This document shows, in pieces, positions 1 to 6,649 of a stretch of DNA of 64,000 nt. Source of the DNA: Acidobacteriota bacterium (GTDB lineage: Bacteria; Acidobacteriota; Blastocatellia; Chloracidobacteriales; JADJPF01). The stretch covers positions 1 to 64,000 of the forward strand of contig JACQZQ010000053.1 of the NCBI GenBank assembly GCA_016213785.1, written 5' to 3'. The translations under genes were made by a program, and so were the position numbers. Every line of letters begins with the position of its first letter. Position 1 is the stretch's first letter. A model generated the notes under the pieces. The model worked only from the letters and a program-made list of their open reading frames with translations. It was not told the DNA's origin and searched no databases.

Positions 1-24
1 TTGTAAGTTTATCACTGCTACCAT
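1..24 (-). CDS. Possible 5' end of a gene leaving the window
   Basis: On the minus strand an ATG (22-24) opens MVAVINLQ and runs off the left edge. A GAGGGTG ribosome-binding-like sequence (33-39) sits 8 bases upstream, which is good spacing. The same frame is also open upstream of this ATG for about 20 codons, so the start could lie earlier. Only eight codons are visible, so neither the gene nor its product can be identified. Confidence 0.3.
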
Positions 25-700
25 TTTTCTTACACCCTCTTTGTTAATTTTCTTTAGGTAAACAGTTATCCTTCTTTCTTGCAATCTTTACTTCCGTTAA
101 ACTTGGCTTATAAATTAGTCATAAACGGGTATTGCTCCCTTATTGACTGCCATAAATGTTTCTCCCTTAAACTTTTAATATAACAGACTCGAAAAATATA
201 TAAACTTGTATTTAGGTGATGATTCGTAATCTTAAATTTTATAGTTTAATTTGGTATACATAACAAAATATTGAAGGGGTTAATATAAAATTTAGGTGCT
301 ACGATAATTTTTTGAATTATTTATTTAACTGAATATAGAGACTACCAAGAATTTGTTACTAGAAAAAATTAAATATGTTTTTAAATAAAAATTTTGTCTT
401 ACCAAATTAAATTGATGTGATTTAATACTTAATGTATTCCAAGAGAAAATTTTTCTTCATAAAATTTTCCCAAAAAATTTGTAAAATTTTTATAACCCTA
501 AGAAACTAGGAGAGTTTTGAGAATTTGTAATGTAAAAAAAATTTTACATCTAAAACTTGAATATATTCTTTAAAACTTCGCAACTTTTTTTTCTATATAC
601 CGATAAATGAATGAATATCCATTCATTCATAAGTTTTAGCAATTTAATAAAATTAAATAACTCGGTTTAATCCGTCATAAATAAGGAAAGGGACGCTTAC
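25..700. other. Long AT-rich region without a recognisable gene
   Basis: About 675 bases without a convincing gene. On the minus strand a 12-codon reading frame (115-153, MAVNKGAIPVYD) follows a strong AGGGAGAA ribosome-binding-like sequence, but nothing else supports translation. The rest is runs of A and T with many stops in all frames. The part nearest 701 holds a perfect inverted repeat (607-630) and the leader of the gene at 701, including an AAGGAAAGGG ribosome-binding site at about 683-692. Confidence 0.6.
607..630. promoter_or_regulatory. Perfect 10-bp inverted repeat, possible operator
   Basis: ATGAATGAAT (607-616) and ATTCATTCAT (621-630) are perfect reverse complements separated by four bases (ATCC). 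The element is about 70 bases upstream of the start codon at 701, the position expected for an operator or core-promoter element. The half-site resembles those bound by some TetR-family regulators such as Bacillus FadR, but those have a 4-bp gap between ATGAATGA half-sites whereas here the same octamers are 8 bp apart. Binding by a repressor is inference. Confidence 0.45.
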
Positions 701-2881
701 ATGTCGATAAACAGTATAAAAAATGATAATGCTGCTCAAGTTAATGAGTTGATGAAACAGTTGGAAACATTTCAACCTAAAACTGACACTAAAAACGTTA
801 AACTTGACTCAAATCCTATGTTGCAAATGTCGGATCCAGGTGCAGCAACTCGTTTAGCTGGACAATTTGCCCGCTCACGTAGCAGTTTAGGAAGTTCTTT
901 TCGTCAAAAAGAGCTAGCAAGTTTACTAGTAAGTAACGCACAGAGTTCTCCTGCTCAACTTAATCGTTCAATGGCTCAAATAGCTAGTGCAGCAACACAA
1001 ACTGATTCAGTACGCCAAGCCCGCACAGAAAAATCCCTTGCAACAGCTAAAGATATTGTTGGTAATGGCACTGTTGAAGATCGCAATATGGTAAGCAGAC
1101 CTATTAACCAAACTAGTGATGCCCTTGCAAATAACCCCACATTAGATAAACTAAATAAAGTCCTAGACACTTTTAATCAAATCATTGATTTAATGAAAAC
1201 AATGATTAATTTACTTAAGGGGGATGCTTCAACTCAACCTGCACCAAAAGATTCTGCTCAACCTACTCCAGCACCTTCTCAACCAACAACCCCAAGCCAA
1301 GCACCTTCTCAAAGCAATGACATAGCAGTAGCCCGCGAAAGACTTACACAAATAGGTTTTGCTGGTAGCACAATGCGCCAAATTACTGATAGCGCTGCTG
1401 TTAAAATGGCTAAACTAAATGATGGTTTATTAGGTGAACTTGCTGTTGGTAGTGCAGAAAATGAGCGTGCTTTTGCTCGTAAAATTGATGGGCTTCCACA
1501 AGATACATTTGATAAGTTAGCTAAACTTCCTGCTACTGATCAAACTCGTATTGCTAAGCTTAGCAGCCAACAAATTGTTGATGAAGTCAAAAAACAATCA
1601 ACACCTGTTCCCATACCTACACCAACTCCCACACCAACTCCTGGTGGTGATGTAGCAGCAGCCCGTGAAAGACTTACACAAATAGGTTTTGCTGGCAGTA
1701 CAATGCGCCAAATTACTGATAGCGCTGCTGTTAGAATGGCTAAGCTTAATGATGGTTTATTAGGTGAACTTGCTAGAGGAAATGCAGATAATGAACGTGC
1801 CTTTGCTCGCAAGATCGATGGTTTAGCACAAGACACATTTGATAAGCTAGCAAAACTCCCTACTACTGATCAAACTCGCATTGCCAAACTTAGCAGTCAA
1901 CAAATTATTGAAGAATTAAAGAAAATTACCCCAGCACCTACCCCTACTCCTACTCCTACTCCTGGTGGCGATGTAACAGTAGCCCGTGAAAAGCTTACTA
2001 AAATAGGCTTTGCTGGTAGCACAGTGCGTGATATTACTGATAGCGCTGCTGTTAAAATTTCTAAACTAAATGATGGTTTATTAGGTGAAATAGCTGCTGG
2101 CAATGCAGATAATGAAAAAGCTTTTGCTCGTAAAATTGATGGACTTCCACAAGATGTGTTTGATAAGTTAGCTGGACTCCCTGCTACTGATCAAACTCGT
2201 ATTGCTAAACTTACTAGTCAACAAATTATTGATGAAGTTAAAAAAACTACACCAACACCTACTCCAACGCCTACTCCAACACCTACTCCAAATCCAAATC
2301 TAGGTGCAGCATTTTCTAATGCAGTTGATGTAATTTTAGGCCGTAAACCTGCTACTGATGCAGAAAAAGCAGCAGCAACAGAAGTCCTAAAGAAAAACTT
2401 TGTAACTGATGAATTTAATAATGCTCGGGAAAAACGTAAAGACCCTGTTTTACTCAATGATATATTTCCCAAAGGTAAAGAATTATTTGTAGGTGCAAGC
2501 GGAGATAAGAAAGTATTTTGGAATGCTTATGACAATGTCCATTTCCAATCACGTCATACCTCAGAACACTTTGATACAGCAGACATTAAAGCTAAAAACG
2601 GTTTTTGGCCTGCTGGAACAACAATTCAAGATATTAATAGATACCTTGAGTCAATAGTAAATACTTATGGTAGCCAAATAGAATTACCTAAAGCAGGTTC
2701 TACTGGCCCAGGATTTAAATATTTCAACTTTGATTTACCAGAAAATAAAGACATTAAAGTTTCTGTAGGTATTCAAAGCGATGGTCGTATTACGAGCTTC
2801 TTTGCCACAGGCGGCCCAAATGTAACTAACTTCTCAGATGCTGAAGCTAGAAAATTACTTGCCTCTATTGGTAAAGCATAA
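701..2881 (+). CDS. Modular repeat protein with putative RNase-type C-terminal effector domain
   Basis: A 726-residue protein. Residues 1-200 are polar, Gln/Ser/Asn-rich and lack an obvious signal peptide or membrane segment. Three near-identical modules of about 90 residues follow (about 207-297, 316-409, 422-516). Each contains IGFAGST, ITDSAAV, LNDGLLGE, FARKIDGL and TDQTRIAKL, and they are joined by Pro-Thr repeat linkers. The last ~190 residues (534-726) form a separate domain shared with the next gene. It holds a VFWNAYD strand, an RHTSEHFD stretch, a FWPAGTT turn and a terminal QSDGRITSFF strand. Conserved His residues, a Lys and a final Thr-Ser-Phe strand recall BECR-fold RNase toxins (barnase/EndoU/colicin type), but that is inference. 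The start is set by an AAGGAAAGGG site. The export route is unknown. A hairpin terminator at 2905 suggests its own transcript. Confidence 0.8.
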   Translation: MSINSIKNDNAAQVNELMKQLETFQPKTDTKNVKLDSNPMLQMSDPGAATRLAGQFARSRSSLGSSFRQKELASLLVSNAQSSPAQLNRSMAQIASAATQTDSVRQARTEKSLATAKDIVGNGTVEDRNMVSRPINQTSDALANNPTLDKLNKVLDTFNQIIDLMKTMINLLKGDASTQPAPKDSAQPTPAPSQPTTPSQAPSQSNDIAVARERLTQIGFAGSTMRQITDSAAVKMAKLNDGLLGELAVGSAENERAFARKIDGLPQDTFDKLAKLPATDQTRIAKLSSQQIVDEVKKQSTPVPIPTPTPTPTPGGDVAAARERLTQIGFAGSTMRQITDSAAVRMAKLNDGLLGELARGNADNERAFARKIDGLAQDTFDKLAKLPTTDQTRIAKLSSQQIIEELKKITPAPTPTPTPTPGGDVTVAREKLTKIGFAGSTVRDITDSAAVKISKLNDGLLGEIAAGNADNEKAFARKIDGLPQDVFDKLAGLPATDQTRIAKLTSQQIIDEVKKTTPTPTPTPTPTPTPNPNLGAAFSNAVDVILGRKPATDAEKAAATEVLKKNFVTDEFNNAREKRKDPVLLNDIFPKGKELFVGASGDKKVFWNAYDNVHFQSRHTSEHFDTADIKAKNGFWPAGTTIQDINRYLESIVNTYGSQIELPKAGSTGPGFKYFNFDLPENKDIKVSVGIQSDGRITSFFATGGPNVTNFSDAEARKLLASIGKA
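1319..2248 (+). repeat. Three tandem ~325-bp coding repeats
   Basis: Units begin near 1319, 1649 and 1970, giving periods of about 330 and 321 bases including the ACTCC/ACACC-type Pro-Thr linkers. Long stretches match at the nucleotide level between units, for example around the IGFAGST and DSAAV codons, which suggests recent duplication or continued homogenisation by recombination. The short PT-codon linkers (about 1615-1642, 1930-1963 and 2249-2296) are themselves microsatellite-like and could vary in length between strains. Confidence 0.85.
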
Positions 2882-2904
2882 ATTTAGTACCCTTCTAAGT
2901 TTTT

Positions 2905-2942
2905 ACAGGTGTGTGAGCATTGGGCTTGCACACCTGTTTTTG
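2905..2942 (+). terminator. Intrinsic terminator after the repeat protein gene
   Basis: ACAGGTGTG (2905-2913) pairs with CACACCTGT (2929-2937), followed by a run of five T. It ends the transcript of the gene at 701-2881. It also argues against starting the next gene at the upstream in-frame ATG (2920), which would lie inside this hairpin. Confidence 0.75.
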
Positions 2943-2997
2943 CTTGTTTAATATTTATTTTCTCAATTTCTTTTTAGAAAGACTCTCACACATTTCT

Positions 2998-3900
2998 ATG
3001 ATCAAATTAATTGTTAGCCTATTTCTAATATTCAATTTAGCATTGTTTAATAGCTGTGATGATGCCTCAACTCCACCACCTGCAAATAAGACAAATAAGA
3101 TAGAGGAAAAACCTTCTCCAAAAGTAGAAACTACTGAAAAAATAAGTGATAAGAAAACTCCTAATCCTCAAAGCACTGAAATAGCTAAAAATGCTAAGCC
3201 TACACCAAATTTATCAACTGAACCTGTTAAAACTACTACCCCTAATCCATCCCCTACCGCTACTAACATTAAACAAAACACTAAGGCTACACCTAGCCCA
3301 TCTCCTACCCCTAAACTAGAAACGGATCAAAGTGCTACAGTTTTTCGTGCAGTAGACATTGTTTTAGGACGTAAAACAGCTAATACAGATGAAAAGAATA
3401 ATGCATTAAAAACAGTTAAAAATGTTTTAGCAGTTAAAGGATTAAAAAATGCTCGTAGTAAGCGTAATGATCCTAATTTGCTTAAAGACCGTTATCCAAA
3501 AGCAAAAGAGCTAAAAGTAGCTAGAAACCAAGTAGTATTTTGGAATGCTTATGATCGTATGCACTTTGCAGCACGTCATTTAATAGATTATTTTGATATT
3601 ACAGATATCAAAGGAAAAAACAGTTGGTGGCCTGCTGGAACAACTCAAGAGCAAATAGACCGCTACCTACAAATAACTATAGAAGCTAACTCAGCAAAAA
3701 TAGATTTACCTAGTCCAGCTACTACTGGAAAAGATTTTAAGTATTTTGAATTTGATCTACCAGATAAAAGTAAACTGCGTGTATCTATAGGAATTCAAAG
3801 CGATGGTCGTGTAACAAGCTTTTTTCCTAAAACAGGTCAAAATGTAATTAGCTTGTCAGAAACAGATGTAGAAAAATTATTAACAGCAGTAGGAAAATAA
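2998..3900 (+). CDS. Lipoprotein with the same putative effector domain
   Basis: A 300-residue protein when started at 2998. That start gives a classic lipoprotein signal peptide ending LALFNSC, so Cys lipidation and membrane anchoring are expected. Residues ~20-125 are a Pro/Thr/Lys/Ser-rich linker. The C-terminal ~185 residues align clearly with the last domain of the preceding gene: shared VFWNAYD, RH followed by a DYFD/EHFD acidic stretch, WWPAGTT, KYFEFDLP, and SIGIQSDGRVTSFFP near the end. The conservation pattern suggests an enzyme and resembles BECR-type RNase toxins; no assay or search supports this yet. Its stop overlaps the next start by one base (TAATG), indicating translational coupling. 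An upstream ATG at 2920 was rejected because it lies in a terminator hairpin. Confidence 0.75.
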   Translation: MIKLIVSLFLIFNLALFNSCDDASTPPPANKTNKIEEKPSPKVETTEKISDKKTPNPQSTEIAKNAKPTPNLSTEPVKTTTPNPSPTATNIKQNTKATPSPSPTPKLETDQSATVFRAVDIVLGRKTANTDEKNNALKTVKNVLAVKGLKNARSKRNDPNLLKDRYPKAKELKVARNQVVFWNAYDRMHFAARHLIDYFDITDIKGKNSWWPAGTTQEQIDRYLQITIEANSAKIDLPSPATTGKDFKYFEFDLPDKSKLRVSIGIQSDGRVTSFFPKTGQNVISLSETDVEKLLTAVGK

Positions 3901-4430
3901 TGTACAAAATAACCTTAATTTTTTTTATTTTAGTAACATCAATTTTTTTTAGTATTAGTTGTAATTCAAAAAGCAAACAAACTCCAAATACAACAACTAC
4001 TCCTAGTTCTACGCCTCCAATACAAGTAAATACTCCCAATCCATATCCAGTAAGTACCACTCCAGATGGCATATTAAATCAGGCATTAGCAAGAGATCCT
4101 GAAGGCCAAATCTTAGCTCAAGCACAAATCATTAAGGATCGTTTACGTTATTTTGGTGAAGAATTAAAGACCACTCATAAAACTGATAAACAAAAAGCTT
4201 TAATGGAGGATGTTAGAAAAAATATTCTTTTAGCTTGTAAGGAAATAGAAACTATTATCCCTACAACTATCTTTTATGAAGAGCCAAACGTTAATAATTT
4301 TTTAGCCTTGTGTTATAAGATAGATAAAGCCTTAGCTACACATGACCCTAAGGTTTTACCAGAGGTACTAAAAGACTTTAATTTAGTTTATGATAAGCTA
4401 GAAGCTAGACTAAAAAAAACCAACCAATAA
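3900..4430 (+). CDS. Small lipoprotein coupled to the putative effector gene
   Basis: 176 residues with a hydrophobic signal peptide and lipobox ending FFSISC, so a membrane-anchored lipoprotein is likely. A Thr/Pro/Asn-rich linker to about residue 55 is followed by a helical, charged domain to the C-terminus. No family is recognised. The start codon overlaps the stop of the upstream gene by one base, so the two are co-translated. Position and size would suit a partner or immunity protein for the upstream putative effector domain, but this is a guess from context. A general envelope lipoprotein is equally possible. Confidence 0.7.
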   Translation: MYKITLIFFILVTSIFFSISCNSKSKQTPNTTTTPSSTPPIQVNTPNPYPVSTTPDGILNQALARDPEGQILAQAQIIKDRLRYFGEELKTTHKTDKQKALMEDVRKNILLACKEIETIIPTTIFYEEPNVNNFLALCYKIDKALATHDPKVLPEVLKDFNLVYDKLEARLKKTNQ

Positions 4431-4649
4431 GTGGCTAAAAAACTTGTGGCTAATTATAGCTAATTGTGGCTAATTAGGGATAGCATTAATCTTTAGCTAT
4501 TTGCCTTTTTAGCTTGTATAATGGCCTTTCATTTTTTTACATTAATAAACAAAAAATAAACAAAAAATCTAAATTGCTGGGTTAAATTAAAAATATTTTT
4601 ATAGTCTAAAAATTTTAGTCTTTATTAACTTATTCTTTTTAGGAGGCTT

Positions 4650-5801
4650 ATGAAATTTTTTCTATTCCATTTAATGCCCTGGCCTTATTTGCCAGAGGAT
4701 TTTGAGAAACATCATAAAACTTCTTGGATTTGGTGTTCTAATAGTTTCTATGACCCTAAAAAAGGCCACCAAGTTTATAATGACTATTTAGATCAACTGG
4801 AAGCAGCAGAAAAACTAGGGTTTGATGGAGTCTGTGTAAATGAGCATCATCAAACAGCTTATGGTCATATGCCTTCACCAAATATTATTGCTGCTGCTCT
4901 AGCACGTCGCACAGAAAAAATTAAAATTGCTGTTATTGGAAATGCCCTTCCACTCTATGATCCTCCACAACGTGTAGCAGAAGAAATTGCTATGCTAGAT
5001 GTAATTACCAATGGTCGTATAATTTCTGGTCAAGTAGTAGGTGGTGGGCCTGAATATTATTCTTTTGGAATTAACCCTGCATTTGCGCGTGAGCGTTTCT
5101 ATGAAGCACATGAGCTAATTATGCGTATCTGGACAGAGGATGGGCCATTTAGTCATTATGGTAAACATTTTAAGATTAAATATGTAAATTCTTGGCCTAA
5201 ACCGCTTCAAAAGCCCCATCCACCTATTTGGATACCTGGAGCAGGTAGCTTAGAAACAATGGATTGGGTAGCTAAAAAACGTTATGCATTTATGGGTATC
5301 CCTTATTTTCATATAGATATTTTCCGTAAGAATTTTAATTACTTTCGTGAAGCAACAGAAAAAAACGGCTATACGGCTAAAGCCTCTCAACTAGGTTGGT
5401 TAGTCCCTATTTATGTAGCTGAAACAGATGATCAAGCCCGTAAGGAATTTGAACCCCATCTTTGGTATTTTATTAAAAAGCTACTTAAAGGCTTAACTAT
5501 AATTCCTCCTGGTTATACCTCAGCTAAATCTATGGCTAAAATTTGGGGTGATGCTCAAAAGAATTTCTTAGAAAAAGTAGAAACCTGGGAAGAACTCCTT
5601 GCAGGAGGTTATGCTATTGTTGGTAGCCCTGAGACAGTTTGTGAGAAATTAATTAACTATGCTAATGATGTAGGCTTTGGTAACTTGCTTAGTATTATGC
5701 AGTTTGGCGATATGCCACACGAAAAAGCTACAAGAAATATGACCCTTTTTGCTCAAGAAGTTATGCCTAAATTACGTCAAGCTTTTCCAGAAGAAAATTA
5801 A
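4650..5801 (+). CDS. Luciferase-like (LLM class) flavin-dependent oxidoreductase
   Basis: 383 residues, the usual size for bacterial luciferase-like monooxygenases, which use reduced FMN and oxygen on a small organic substrate. Visible family features are the N-terminal FFLFHLMPWPY strand, GFDGVCVNEHHQTAYG with the conserved His pair, the GNALPLYDPPQRVAEEIAMLD segment, GRIISGQVVGGGPEYY, and a C-terminal IVGSPETVCEKL motif. An AGGAGG site sets the start. The downstream alpha/beta hydrolase starts 15 bases after its stop, so the pair is probably an operon for oxidation followed by hydrolysis of one compound. The substrate is unknown. Cytoplasmic. Confidence 0.88.
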   Translation: MKFFLFHLMPWPYLPEDFEKHHKTSWIWCSNSFYDPKKGHQVYNDYLDQLEAAEKLGFDGVCVNEHHQTAYGHMPSPNIIAAALARRTEKIKIAVIGNALPLYDPPQRVAEEIAMLDVITNGRIISGQVVGGGPEYYSFGINPAFARERFYEAHELIMRIWTEDGPFSHYGKHFKIKYVNSWPKPLQKPHPPIWIPGAGSLETMDWVAKKRYAFMGIPYFHIDIFRKNFNYFREATEKNGYTAKASQLGWLVPIYVAETDDQARKEFEPHLWYFIKKLLKGLTIIPPGYTSAKSMAKIWGDAQKNFLEKVETWEELLAGGYAIVGSPETVCEKLINYANDVGFGNLLSIMQFGDMPHEKATRNMTLFAQEVMPKLRQAFPEEN

Positions 5802-5816
5802 GGAGGTGTTTTGCCA

Positions 5817-6611
5817 ATGACAAATCAAGTTGATTTAAGCGTCGAATTTGTTGATGTGCGAGGAAAAAATATTCAAGTCTTAAAAGGTGGCGAAGGTGAA
5901 ACTCTACTTTATTTACATAGCGCTGGAGGAGAGACTTTTCCACTGCCTTTTCATGATGCTTTAGCCGAGCATTTTTCTTTAATTGCCCCTGCACACCCAG
6001 GGTTTGACCAATCTAGCGGAATAGAAAAAATAAATGATATTGAAGATTTAACTTTTTACTACCTAGAATTCTTAGACAAAATGAACCTAGATAAAGTTAA
6101 TATCGTAGGGACATCTCTAGGCGGTTGGCTGTCGATGGAATTAGCGGTTCGCTGGCCTGAACGGTTTAAGAAAATTGTCTTAGTTGATGCTGTAGGCATT
6201 TGGTTAACAGAACATCCTATGGCAGAAATGTTTGGACTAGAACCAGCAGAACTTCGTGAGCTATGTTTTTATGATCCACAGTCTGATATTGCCCAAGCCC
6301 TTATCCAAGATGAGCCTCCTGAGGAGCTTCTTTTCCTTATCCTAAAAGGGCTTGAGACTACAGCACGACTTGCTTGGAATCCCTATTTGCATAATCCAAA
6401 ACTGCACGATAGGTTACATAGAATAAATGTCCCAACATTAATTATTTGGGGAGAACATGACAAACTAGTTCCACTAGCTTATGGTCAGGCACTAAATAAA
6501 GCTATTGCTAATTCAAAATTAGAAATACTTAAAGAATGTGGACATATGCCAATTTTTGAAAAAATGCCTGAATTTGTTGATTTAGTGGTAAATTTCATTA
6601 AGTCTAAATAA
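5817..6611 (+). CDS. Alpha/beta hydrolase
   Basis: 264 residues from the ATG at 5817; a TTG at 5811 is also in frame and only 4 bases from the AGGAGG site, so the start is uncertain by two residues. The catalytic triad is visible as Ser100 in GTSLGGW, Asp215 in WGEHDKLVP and His243 in CGHMPIFE, with the oxyanion region LYLHSAGGET near the N-terminus. No signal peptide, so cytoplasmic. It follows the flavin monooxygenase by 15 bases and probably hydrolyses the product or a conjugate in the same pathway. An ester or C-C bond hydrolase cannot be distinguished. Confidence 0.88.
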   Translation: MTNQVDLSVEFVDVRGKNIQVLKGGEGETLLYLHSAGGETFPLPFHDALAEHFSLIAPAHPGFDQSSGIEKINDIEDLTFYYLEFLDKMNLDKVNIVGTSLGGWLSMELAVRWPERFKKIVLVDAVGIWLTEHPMAEMFGLEPAELRELCFYDPQSDIAQALIQDEPPEELLFLILKGLETTARLAWNPYLHNPKLHDRLHRINVPTLIIWGEHDKLVPLAYGQALNKAIANSKLEILKECGHMPIFEKMPEFVDLVVNFIKSK

Positions 6612-6614
6612 AAT

Positions 6615-6640
6615 AACCCAAGATTTTATCCTGGGTTTTA
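6615..6640 (+). terminator. Weak intrinsic terminator
   Basis: AACCCA (6615-6620) pairs with TGGGTT (6632-6637), followed by TTA. It lies directly after the hydrolase stop. The stem has only six pairs, so read-through into the next gene is likely. Confidence 0.45.
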
Positions 6641-6649
6641 GAAATTCTC

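Noticed and set aside
607-630. FadR-type operator identity of the palindrome
   Set aside because: Known Bacillus FadR sites have four bases between ATGAATGA and TCATTCAT; here there are eight, so the name is not justified.
1540-2472. Minus-strand open frames across the repeat protein gene
   Set aside because: They recur at the same point in each repeat, have Val-Gly linker runs that are just the reverse of Pro-Thr codons, and no ribosome-binding sites.
2920-2997. Upstream ATG extending the second effector-domain gene by 26 residues
   Set aside because: It lies in the loop of an intrinsic terminator, has no ribosome-binding site, and would bury a classic lipoprotein signal peptide inside the protein.
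4431-4649. Short GTGGCTAATTA direct repeats after the coupled lipoprotein gene as a CRISPR or terminator
   Set aside because: Units are short and irregular, no spacer of constant length, and no stable stem with a T run is seen.
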